From: Pterobdella sp. o SKG-2022
Lineage: Eukaryota; Annelida; Clitellata; Hirudinida; Piscicolidae
NCBI GenBank assembly: GCA_964035795.1
Contig: OZ038321.1
Location: 2,879,418 to 2,943,417, forward strand
Direction: 5' to 3'
Length of the DNA stretch: 64,000 bases
A program made the position numbers and the translations under genes. Positions 46,480-56,699 of the stretch are shown piece by piece (the stretch's first letter is position 1; every line of letters begins with the position of its first letter). The notes under the pieces were generated by a model. That model was not told where the DNA came from, ran no database searches, and saw nothing but the letters and a program-made list of their open reading frames with translations.

Positions 46480-48020
46480 TAAGTTTGCTGAGGTTTATGA
46501 GGATGAGGTCATATTGGCAATTGAGAAACTACCCAACAACGCTTTTTGGATCCAATATCCACCTGCTTTTTGAAAAAGATTTCTAGGTTGATATGCTCAT
46601 TTTTGACAAATGTGTTCAACAATTCTTGTTCTGTGGATTTTGTACCAGATCTTCTCAACTTGGCGCATATTTCTTCTTTGCTGAAAAAATCTAGTCTTGA
46701 CACAAATGATGTGTCATCCTACAGGCCTATTTCAAATAAGTTATATTTTTTTATTTCAAATAAGTTACTCGAGAGACTTTACTGGCCAGAGTATCTAACT
46801 ATCTCACTGAGAATAAACTGCCTACAATCAGCTTATCGTCGTCACCATTCTACTGAAACTATCATTTCTAAAATCTATTCAGACATTTTTAAAACAGCTG
46901 AGAACGGTGAGTTATCTCTCTTGGTTCTACTGGATCTATCGTTAGCTTTTGATCTGGTGGACCATGATAATTTGCTGAAAAAGCTGGAAAAGTCTTGACT
47001 TTGGGGATATTGTGCTCAAGTGGTTCACTAGCTATCTAACTAACAAAACTTTTATTATCAAATGTTGTGAAAGTGAAACATGTATGATGCACTCATCTGT
47101 TGGCGTCCCCCAAGGTTCCGTTCTTGTATGTTGCTATTCACTCTTCACTGGTGGTTTGGAAAAGTTAGTCATGAGACATAACTTCAGTTTCTACCAATTT
47201 GCAGATGACACTCAAATTTATGAATGTTGCAAATATGAAAAGTCACTTGATCTGCAGGTAGGTTTGTCTGAGTGCATAGATGATCTTGCAGGTTAGATGG
47301 AAGCTAATCACTTGAAGTTGAATGTCTCAAAGACTGAAGTTATTTGGTTTTCCAATAGCAGAAGCATTCATAAAATTCCGAATCGTTCAGTGAGAATAGT
47401 AGCAATTAACATTATTCTTTTCAAAAACGTTGAAACTCTTAGTGTGTGGTTAGATAGGAACCTTTCTATGAAAACTCATAGCAACATGATATTAAAGGGT
47501 GGTTTCATCTTAAGGCAAATGAAATCAATCAAGGATTTTTTGAGTATAGAGTCTTTGAAGACGTTGGCATCAGCTCTGGTATTGAGCTGTATTGACTATG
47601 GGAATATTATCCTTGCAGGCTCCCTAAATACCAAAAAAATAGACTCCAATCCTTGATCAACACAGCAGCCAGGCTCATTACAGGCACCAGAAAATATGAT
47701 CACATGTGCAGTTTTGAGAGATCTGCACTGGCTTAAAATTGATGAGAGGATTGACTATAAGGTTTTGTTGCTGATTTTCAAATTTCTGTGCAATGAAGGT
47801 CTAGCCTATCTGTCAAAAGTTTTTGAGAGGCTATCAAGCATTTCTGGTGAACAGAAACTAAGATCTGCTAATTTTCTGAAGGTTGTTCCAGGTAAATCTG
47901 AGCTCAAGAGCATAGGGGAGAAAATTTTTTATGTAATCAGTCCTACCCTGTGGAACAACCTCCCCGAGAAATTCAGATTTTCTGTTTCTAAACACTCTTT
48001 TGGAAGAAATTTCAAATAAT
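46480..48020 (+). pseudogene. CR1/L2-like LINE, 5'-truncated reverse transcriptase
   Basis: From the plus strand: IEKLPNNAF, LLKKSSLDTNDVSSYRPIS, LLVLLDLSLAFDLVDHDNLL, then GVPQGSVLVCCYSLFTGGL, QFADDTQIYECC, MEANHLKLNVSKTEVIWFS, SALVLSCIDYGN and DLHWLKIDERIDYKVLLLIF, ending LWNNLPEKFRFSVSKHSF. These are ordered CR1/L2 reverse-transcriptase motifs including the FADD active site and the C-terminal LHWL...W..LP signature. It is split over four frames by frameshifts and stops, with no endonuclease upstream. TATATATATTTATGTATC words follow its end. Confidence 0.9.
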
Positions 48021-48153
48021 ATCTTATGGTGTATATATATATTTATGTATCAATTGGTTCATAGTTTTTTTATCTTTCGTATAATAATTTAGTGGCTTAG
48101 AAACTCTTGGAGTTAATGCCACTATAAACATTTGTTATTAAATTGTATTGTAT

Positions 48154-48245
48154 CAAGTGGAGGTACAAATATAAGCTATATTTGTACATCCACTTGATAA
48201 TGTAAGTTCATCTTACGAAAAGCTTTGTGAAGCAAAACAAACTCC
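48154..48245. repeat. Short palindrome plus AAGCTTTGTG right-arm fragment
   Basis: TCAAGTGGAGGTACAAATAT and its complement form a 20-bp-armed palindrome. It is followed by GATAATGTAAGTTCATCTTA then CGAAAAGCTTTGTG, the same words as in the hairpin at 7,540-7,600. It lies between the end of the CR1/L2 LINE and the membrane-protein gene. Confidence 0.65.
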
Positions 48246-48467
48246 TAAAAAAGTTTTATTTGAATAAGTAATTTTATCTGATTAGAATAGGTTTCAAGAA
48301 CACATTATTTTCTAGCAAAGTGAACATTCATAGTCAAAAATTTTACACTGATAAGGAAAATAGAGGTTTTTATCTTTACTGAGAAATCAGCGGTGGAAGT
48401 GAAAACTTGGTTTCTTAACTATATTGTTTAACAAACCAATTGATTACTAAATTTTTTTTTATTTTAG

Positions 48468-49607
48468 CTCCAGGCTTGTCAACTGGTCCTAAAATTTTAG
48501 AACGTAAGATTTTAATGTACTCACTAGAAATTTGTTTCTTGTTTCAGCAAACCATTAATATTATTTTAATTTAGTCTATTGAATGGTATTAATTGTACGA
48601 CTGTTATTATTAATTCTATTTTTCAGAATACATTGACAAGCGAATACTGCAATTACTTGCTATAACTTTTGTATTTTTCTTCATTTTCACAATAATGTAA
48701 GCTTTTAACAATTAGAGGATTTGCGTGTATGAACCAAATTTGTTTGTAAATACAGCGCTTCAAAAACCTTAATAATAATAGTAACAATAAGTATATAACT
48801 CGATGGTGATGCTGGTTGGAAAGGTTACCTATAATAAATAACTTTTTCATAGAATTACTTAATCATAATTCCTATTAAATTTTTAAAAACAATTTAAATT
48901 AATAATCAATACTTCATATATAAAATTTTTGTAGAATTCTTATACTAAACCAAATCGATAGACAAAAAATCAAAAAAACGGTAAAAAATCCCAAGTCGGA
49001 TAAAAAGGAAGAAACCTTTGCAAGGATCGATTTCAGAGACTTTTCTACGGCTAAGAAACAAAAAAAATTTAAAGATTATGGGTATCAAAAAGATCAAAAA
49101 GGTTACAACCTGCCCAGAAATTCCCTTAAAGTAAACAAAGATTTGAAAGAACAAAAAGCTCGTGAAGAGCAAAAACTGCGTGAAGAACAAAGGCTTCTTG
49201 AAGAACAAAGGCTTCTTGAAGAACAAAGGCTTCTTGAAGAACAAAGGCTTCTTGAAGAACAAAGGCTTCTTGAAGAACAAAGGCTTCTTGAAGAACAAAG
49301 GCTTCTTGAAGAACAAAGGCTTCTTGAAGCAAAAAGAGCTGGTGAAGAACAAAGAGCACGTGAAGAACAAATACTTCGTGAAGCACAAAAAGCTCGAGAA
49401 GAACAAAAAGCTCGTGAAGAAAAAAAGGGTCTCAAAGGTCAGAAAAGTATCAAGGAGCATAAAAAAAAGTCAAAAAAAGATAAAAAACATACCAAAAATT
49501 ATTTGGACTTCGATATCTTGGATTTAGACGAAACGTTCGGGCTTGAGAAAAAGTCTGTGAAAAAAGGAAAAACTGATAAAAAGAGAGATAAAGCGAAAAA
49601 GAAGTAA
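48468..49607 (+). CDS. Single-pass membrane protein with a long charged RLLEEQ-repeat tail (3' exons)
   Basis: Three exons join in phase: 48468-48503 (PGLSTGPKILE), 48627-48696 (YIDKRILQLLAITFVFFFIF, a transmembrane helix) and 48962-49607. The donors are GTAAGA and GTAAGC. The last exon begins QKIKKTVKNPKSDKKEE and runs through REEQKLREEQ, seven exact RLLEEQ hexads, RLLEAKRAGEEQ and a lysine-rich tail with a DFDILDLDETFGLEKK patch. The tail should form a long charged helix, probably cytosolic given the flanking basic residues. I do not recognise the family. The start codon and any exon before 48,468 were not found. AATAAA at 49,726-49,731 is a likely polyadenylation signal. Confidence 0.65.
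49189..49330 (+). repeat. 18-bp coding tandem repeat (RLLEEQ)n
   Basis: The unit AGGCTTCTTGAAGAACAA occurs seven times without a single base change, then once more partly (ending GAAGC). Identity at synonymous positions indicates recent expansion rather than old conserved repetition. Confidence 0.95.
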
Positions 49608-50029
49608 AACGACAGACTAACATCAGAATATCAGAATATTCGGAAACTGAAATTTTTTTGATGAAAAATTTTGAAAGCTTATTTTATATCATTTTCTCCT
49701 ACTGGAATTTAGGAAAGGTTCCTCTAATAAAATACTATTAACATATTCCGAAACAACTATTTCTTTTGAGTATAAGTTAAATTCTAGGTATAATTCATTT
49801 AATCAAACTCGTAGTAATTCATATTCTATTTAAACCCTTAAGGGAACTCAATCTTCATTTATCTGTAGACAACATTTACAACAACAAGAACTATTAATTT
49901 TAACTTTTAACTCTTAACAGATTTAATTTCTGGCATTTGCTTGTGGTTCATTATATTTATCACCATAAATGGCTTTTCATTTTCAAACTTGTAATTATAA
50001 TTAACAAACCTTTTTTTCACATTCTACAT

Positions 50030-51780
50030 TGGATCAATTCTTTTATATAACTCCAGCGAAGACATGCTCCAAGATAGTGGCGTACAAGAGTGAATAAGAA
50101 GCGTTTTTCGGGTTTTTACCATAAAAAATAGGTTAGGTTTAGATTTTCCTCTTGCATCCTTGGGAGCATAGGGCTGCACAAAAGTCTTCCAATGTACTCG
50201 GTTCTGGCTGGTTCTTATCAGCTCGGCCCACGTCATTCCGGTAACCTTCGTCCCTGCCTCGATGCTTTTTTGCCAAGTCTGTTTAGGACGGCAAACTTTT
50301 CTCTTCTGTGGGTTCTAGTCTAAGGCCTGTCTAGTAATATTGGCTGCAGGCTTGCGTAGCGTATGGCCATTTCCATCCCCATTTCAGCTTCTTCATTTCC
50401 GTCTCCAAAGTGACTTTTTTTGTTTTGTACCAGTTTTTCGTTGGAAACAACTTCTGGTCATCTGATGTTGAAGATGGTTCTCAGGCATTGGTTTAGGAAT
50501 GTCTTGAGTTTGTGGTTGTTGGTATTTTTCCTTCGCCACGTCTCTGAGCCATAGAGTAGAACCGATTTCATATTAGTGTTGAAAAGCTTGATCTTAATGC
50601 GGACTGAGAGGACTCTTGATCTCCAGATTTGTCGAAGGGTGTTGAAAACTTGTCTAGCTTTGTTGATGAGGCTCTTGATGTCTTCGTCTGTTCCTCCATC
50701 TTTGCTGACAACACTGCCCAAGTAGAAAAACTTGTAAACCTCTTCAATTTCCTCGTGATGTAGTTTCACTGAACCTTGATTCTTGTTTTTGACTCTCATG
50801 ACTTTTGTCTTCCCAGTATAGATTTGAAGGATCAAGTCTTTTCAGCTTTCTCTGCCACACGACATAGTTTCTTTTGCGCATCTTGCTGCTTGTGGGAGAA
50901 AAGGTTTATGTCATCCGCAAAGTTTAGGTTCTCAAGCTGTTTGTTGAAAATCCACTGGATGCCTGTATTCTGGTCTGTTGTAGACTGCCTCATGACCCAG
51001 TCAACCACCATCAGGAAAATGATCGGCGAGAGCAAACAGCCCTGAAGCACGCCAGTTTGTTCGCTGAAAAGTTCCGTTAGTTCTCTATCGTGGAACATTT
51101 GACAGGTAACGTTTTCGTACATTTGCTGGATGATGCTTATTAACTTCGGTGGAGAGCCGTAGTGGTGCATCAATCTCCAGATGACATCTCGGGCAACACT
51201 GTCAAAAGCTTTTTTAAAAATCACCGATGACTGCGTACAGGGGGGTCTGCCATTCGAGGGACTGCTCGATGATAATGCGCATGGTTGCATGTGATCCGTG
51301 CATGAGCGATCTTATCGGAAGCCTGCTTGTTAGTCTCGAAGTGTCTTGTCCAAAACGTTTTTCAGTCTCTCAAGGATGATTCTGCTCATTATTTTGCCGG
51401 GAATGCACTACAGCATAATTTCTCGCCGGTTGTTGCAAGATAAAAAGTCCCCTTTCTTTGGAAGTTTTACAAAATGTCCTCTTTTCCAGTCAACTGGCAC
51501 TAGCTTCTGTTTCCATCTTTTGCACAGAAGAGGGTGCAACATTTCAGTTGAAGTCTGTATGTCGGCTTTCAGAGCTTCAGATGGAATTCCATCTGGACCA
51601 GCTACCTTTTTTGACTTGAGAAACTTGATGGTCTTGACACTCAGTTTGGCTGGGAAGATTGATGTTGTTGTTATTGTTGAGCAATGTACCGTTTGGGAGT
51701 TTAGGTCGATAGAAGGCCCGGTTTTGAAACGTCCGAGAAGGCAAAAGCGGAGTACAATTTTTCCCAGATATGAAGCACTT
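50030..51780 (-). pseudogene. RTE-like LINE, reverse-transcriptase half
   Basis: The minus strand reads VAGPDGIPSEALKADIQTST, KRGHFVKLPKKGDFLSC, KKAFDSVARDVIWRLMHHYG, VLQGCLLSPIIFLMVVDWVM, LENLNFADDINLFSHKQQDA, EEVYKFFYLGSVVSKDGG, NMKSVLLYGSETW and NQCLRTIFNIR, ending MTWAELIRTSQNRVHW. This order, with the FADD site and the LLYGSETW block, is typical of APE-type LINEs common in marine invertebrates. Stops and frameshifts disable it. Its endonuclease half lies at 55,160-56,640, beyond 3.4 kb of other elements. Plus-strand open frames across this region are antisense shadows. Confidence 0.88.
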
Positions 51781-51784
51781 GTTG

Positions 51785-54275
51785 GGAGTTGGTTGCTTAG
51801 GTGTCAGGATGGTGTCAGTTGCAAGGGTGGGCGGTGGATTCGTGGGCAGTCATACACGATATGCTCCGTAGTTTCTTCGCCGAGGCAGTATTTCCTGCAG
51901 GCTATATCAACAGCTCACCAAATTTTGTGCAGCCAATACTTCAGATCGGGATAATGGCCGCTTTTCAGTCGGATCACCGTCGTCTGCTCTTTTCTTGACA
52001 GCTTTGTTTCTTCTCGGTGGTCAATCATTTCACTCTGTAGAGTCTCTCGTGGTTAATAGGGTTTCCTCTTGTTGCCTGTTGGATTGCAGCTTACGCCGAA
52101 CCGTTATAATGACCAGCACTCGATTGGTTAACTGCTGTCCCTTCCTTGGCTTTTACGTCCGCAAGCTCGTTCCTGGCTACCCCACAATGACTTGGGCACC
52201 AGGTAAAGGCAACTTGGCAACCCTTGTTGTTGAGGGTAGAAAGGAGGGCGAGGATATCTCGTTCATCCTTCTATTCAAGAGAACGGCTAGAAAGAGGTTC
52301 TGAAGGCGCATGAGGACCGACTGACTGTCACTGACTATTCGAGCCTTTCGGATACTAGTCTCTTTGGCACCTTCTGTACTGCCTTCATCTCAGCCTGGAA
52401 GGAAGAGCACTATTTGCCAGCCGGTATGGCATAAGAACGATCGACTGTTGGGTCACTTGGATGGCCAGTGGTGACTATGATGCCGCCTCGGCCTATAGCA
52501 TTACCCTCTATTGCCGGAATTTTCGTCAGCCAGACGAAAGGGTTTTTCTATAGCTATGGCGTTCAGTTGCGTCTCCCTGGTTTCGATGCTGGGAATGTTA
52601 GCTTCTGCAAAGATGGCTTGCACCAGGGTAGTTTTTAGTTTTTACTTGGTCCGTGATTGCTCAGGTTCTTCATTATTGAAGACGAAATCCATGGCATCCG
52701 TGCCGCCGCTTCGTATTTGACAAACGACCTACCAGTGGTGATGTAGGTTGTCCGTAAGTTAGATTCCTCGTAACCTCATTCTGTTGACGCCAAACATCGC
52801 AATGCTTCAGTTTGTTGCTTCATCTTGCTACCGACAATTGAGGTATGCGGACCAAAGGTGAGCTGTCGATCATATGTGACCCCCAGGAACTTTGAGTACG
52901 GGTTGTCTTTGACCTGTTGCCTGTTGAAGTGTAAGGTTGGTCGCCAACTTGTTTCATGAGTGCTAGTGGTAAAAAATGAGCACTCCGACTTTTGGGCCAA
53001 TAGTTCCATCTTCACTAAAAGGCCAGCTGTAGTTTTTTCTCTGCAGTTTTCAAATCAGCGACTTGCACCCATACTGCAGCATTATCAGCGAAGAGACTGA
53101 CATACGGGGCTGTAATCGATGTGGCAAGGTCGTCTATGTAAAACAGGAAGATGAGCGGTGACAGGACCGACCCCTGGGGAACACCTTGGTTCAGCACGAC
53201 AGTTTTGCTTCGAACTTTTTCAAACGTAACCCAGGTAAGTTGGTGTGAGAGCCACGTTTGGATCCACCGAATCATGTGTCATAGGATGCCTTTTTGGACC
53301 ATTTTCATCAACACGGCGTCTATCCATACACGATCGTAAGCCCGTCAGTAGTCTGTGAGTACTACCATGGAGTGTTGCATTGGGAGTTGGAAGCCTTCGG
53401 TTATCGATCGGAACCTTCGCAATAGCTGGTCTTTTGTGCTTCGACCGTCTCTTAGCCCTGCTTGATCCTCTGACAGAAGGTGTCTGCCTTTGGTAATATA
53501 TCTGAAGCGGTCGAGGTGACAAAGATGGGGCGGTAGCTTGCCAGCTGTTGTAGGTTCTTCCCTTCTTTCGGCACTGGACGAATGTCGGCAACTCTCCATT
53601 CTTGAAAGACTTAGGTTTCAGTCCACGATTTGTTGAAGATTGACTAGTGTGTGAATACAGCAACCGGACTTATATGATGCAGGAACCTTAAATGGATTTC
53701 ATCCGGTTCGCCAGTTTTCGACGGTTTTTTTTTGCGTTTTACGAAGACATTTGCTTTCTGCTTCGGACTGACCAGATTTTTGCCGTTACCATAGATGGTT
53801 CTGGCTGTAGTGTTGGTTCTGGAATTCGTGAGACTTCGAAAGACGGACCACATTTCTGCTTTTGCTGAGGTCAATTTGCGTGCCTAGATCTCCGTCTTCC
53901 TCTTTTTCACTAGCGATTTGACTTTCTGATCCTGCTGCTTGTATCCATCTGACTGGATCTCTGCCCTCTTCCAAAGGACATCTCTTTTTTTGCTTCGGCT
54001 AGCTCCTTGGTTTTCCAGCATTTTCCGCACATTTCGACTTTCATGCCGATATGCTTTCGAGCAGAAACGTTGGTACAGCCGTGTCACAGGTTTGTCACTC
54101 AGGTCTTTGTTTAGCTGGTCATCCACTTCTCGTTCGAAAGCGTTCAGTTTTTTTTTTCCAATCTCAGACTAGCCGTTTAGTTCTAGTCATCTTCTCCGCC
54201 AGGAGGTGAACTGTGATGAGGATTGGACAGTGGTCGGATGAGAGGCTGTCGATCGGTTGCCAGTCATACTTTTGA
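51785..54275 (-). pseudogene. RNase-H-type (I-group-like) LINE, second copy
   Basis: In order on the minus strand: an endonuclease tail (SLSSDHCPILITVHLL), reverse-transcriptase parts (LPPHLCHLDRFRYITKGRHL, LLSEDQAGLRDGRSTKDQLL, VVLNQGVPQGSVLSPLIFLF and YIDDLATS, SLFADNAAVWV), an RNase H domain (IVTTGHPSDPTV, FTWCPSHCG, NELADVKAKEG) and the C-terminal CRKYCLGEETTEH motif. The active-site block reads FADN where FADD is expected. RNase H and tail match the copy at 1,438-2,667 closely enough to be one family. Many stops and frameshifts. Confidence 0.85.
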
Positions 54276-54277
54276 CA

Positions 54278-54828
54278 GAACAAATGAAGCGGGTTTTCAA
54301 AGCTTCGTCTAGCGGGTTTTTGATAGCTGTAAAATCGCAAAATGCTGCATCTTGGCGTATTCGAGCAGCTAGCTCTTAAATTGTCTCCCCAGGTTCACGT
54401 TGTAAGCTGGACCAGAAGCGGTACCGCTTTCTCACAATATAATGCTTGTGGTAGTATTGGGTGTCCATGAAATCCTTGCTTTCTTCCATTGTAAGGTAGT
54501 CTGTTGACTTGGGTGGTGTTTGCTGAGTGGCAAGGGTACTCAATAGTTTGTAGGTATCTGCGCTCTTATTTGTCAGAAATATCTGTGCAAATCCATATTT
54601 TGGGACAAAGTTTGTCTTAGCAAATGTTTTGAATCTGGCCCAGTAATCCTTCCATAGCTCTGCTAATGAGTCAAATGCAGCGAAACGTGCAGTACTCATT
54701 GCCTGTAATGGAGCAATTGAAGTTTCTGTCGATGTCTTCAATCGAACAATAACCTCAGCAATTTGCTGCTGTTGTAGTTGAATCTGCTTTTGGAACAGCT
54801 GCATCACATCTTTGAACTCTTTAGTCAT
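54278..54828 (-). pseudogene. Ty3/Gypsy-type gag fragment
   Basis: Starts MTKEFKDVMQLFQKQIQLQQ, then FAAFDSLAELWKDYWARFK, YKLLSTLATQQTPPKSTDYL, IVRKRYRFWSSLQREPGET and, past a stop, ELAARIRQDAAFCDFTAI with NPLDEALKTRFIC. This is the retrotransposon gag domain (ELWKDY..RF, RYRFxxxxQ, ELAxRIRxDA). It ends abruptly at about 54,278 and runs straight into the endonuclease of the RNase-H-type LINE. No protease, reverse transcriptase or integrase of this element is present. Confidence 0.85.
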
Positions 54829-54914
54829 TGTACTTCGTAGACGAGTTGTAGCTTGAAACCCAAAATGTAGAAAATGAAATTTTAGTCAATCCTGCCAACT
54901 GCGCCAATAAATCC

Positions 54915-55149
54915 TGTTGTGTTTCTTGTAACAAAAACGCAATGGATTCAAAAACTTCTTAATTTAATAACCTAGGAGAGGGGAGACAGAAGACACAATG
55001 GAACATTCTAGAACAGTATAGAACATTCTAATAATAAGTAATTATTAGTGTAGAGAACATCCTCAAACAATGTAGAAAATGGAACATTTTAGAACAATAT
55101 TAAACATTCTAATAATAGGATATTACTAGTACAATAGACTACCGTTACA
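54915..55149 (-). repeat. Gypsy 5' LTR (235 bp) with primer-binding site downstream
   Basis: Read on the minus strand the segment starts TGTAACGGTAG and ends GAAACACAACA, the usual TG...CA ends. It contains repeated GAACATTCTA words. It is followed by GGATTTATTGGCGCAGTTGG, whose GGCGCAGTTGGCAGGATT resembles a tRNA 3'-end-complementary primer-binding site, and then the gag start at 54,828. No second LTR was found. Confidence 0.75.
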
Positions 55150-55159
55150 TCAGGTAAGG

Positions 55160-56640
55160 AGAAAGCCCGTTGCCAGATCTTGGCGCGTCGGGTTGCTGTC
55201 ATTTGAGAAGGTCCCGTTTGCGTCTATTACGGCTTCAGAAGATGGTGGCCTCTCTCATTGGGGTTCACTATCTGGTCCCAAACTTTATCATGTGCGTTCA
55301 GATCGGCACAAACCACTTCGTGCTATTTGAGGTCTGATGTTGATGTCAAGGAGCTTTTCAGGTGGCGAAATGACAAGTGGACGGATAGTGCTGATCGGTT
55401 GTTTTTTTAAAATGTTTCGCCCATCAGGCTCTGCTGTTCTTCGCCAAAGATGATGTTTCTGTTTTTTCCTTTACAGGCCGACTTGGGTTGCTGTTTTTGC
55501 CGAAGAGTGTTCTGGTGATCTCATACAGGCGCTTCATCTTCAGCTGGCCTGCTGCACTCTCAGCTTGTGCAGTCAGTTTCTCGATGTAGGTTCTTTTATC
55601 TTGCACGTTTTATCTGTCTGTTTGTCTTACTGAACTGTGCTTATAGATTGTGTTTCTCAGCGTGCTGTTGATCTAGTCTTTCAGATGCCCCCTATTTATG
55701 ATGAGTGTCCAAGTCTCTGTTGAAAGCCACTCTCAAAGCTATTTTTCAGGTTGGTGTCCAGGTCTCTCAAAGGCTGTACCAATGTTTTTCAACTGAGTTC
55801 TCTGGGAATAGGGAAAGCACACTGAACCTGTTTTTCTGTTCAAGCTTAAATTTTTCTGCTTTCGATCTCACTTTCAAGCTGTGCACCTTGTACTTGCCAC
55901 TTGGCCTTTGTAGGCCTTCAACTTGGTTTTGAGTACTGCCACATCCAGGTGGTGATTTGATGCTGCGTCTGCGCCACGATTTTCCCTGGCATCATGCAGG
56001 CTTCGTCTCCTATTTGCGACTGATGGTGATGGGGTCAATCTGGTTCTCCAGGTCATTGAAGGTGCAGAACTCTAGTGAAAATTCTCAATTTTCATTCTGT
56101 ACTCCGATGCCGTGTTTGCCCATAATGTGTTCACTGTTTGTGTTATCAGCACCAACCTTGACATTCGTGTCTCCCATGAGGATTTTCTAGTCTCTTGGGT
56201 GTCTTTTCTATGGCGGCTTGGATTTGTTGGTAAAACTCGTTTTTTTCTTCAATGATGCCACATTAGTAAGGGCGTAGCACTGGATAATAGTAACTTTTCT
56301 GCTTTTTGAATTGAAGCGTGCCGTGAGAATGCTTAGTGACATAGGCTTTCAAGAAAGCAGTTTTCGTGCTGCTTCAGGTGTTTTCAGAAATGCTACTCCG
56401 TGTGTGTAGGGTTGGCTTTCAATTTTTCCAAAGTGGATGGTGGTGTTTCCGCTTAATAGTCGCGTTTTTCTGATTCTATCCATTTTGTCTCACTTGGGCC
56501 TAAGATCTTCAGGCTGGATTTTAGCATCTTTTGACAGACTTGAGCTGTCTTGCTTGTCTTGTGTAGGGTTCTGATGTTCCAGGTTCCTATCCTAGTTTTG
56601 TCTTTGGTTGTCATAAGAGTTGTCAGCACAATGGCTTTTC
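55160..56640 (-). pseudogene. RTE-like LINE, endonuclease half
   Basis: The minus strand reads RIGTWNIRTLHKTSKTAQV (N-terminal APE endonuclease motif), GPSETKWIE, DTNVKVGADNTNSEHIMGKH, ENQIDPITISRK, SIKSPPGCGSTQN-type and FSVLSLFPENSVEKHW pieces, then YIEKLTAQAESAAGQLKMKR with LYEITRTLFGK, the linker that precedes the reverse transcriptase. Catalytic Asp/Asn/His context is broken by stops and frameshifts. It continues into the RT half at 50,030-51,780 once the inserted Gypsy and RNase-H-type elements are set aside. Confidence 0.85.
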
Positions 56641-56699
56641 GAGGGTTTTCACCAGCTCCTGTCATAGGCTCGGCGGAAGAGAACACTTCCTGGACCGAG

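Noticed and set aside
51346..51954. 202-residue plus-strand frame
   Set aside because: It is antisense to the RTE-like reverse transcriptase, which shows clear motifs on the minus strand.
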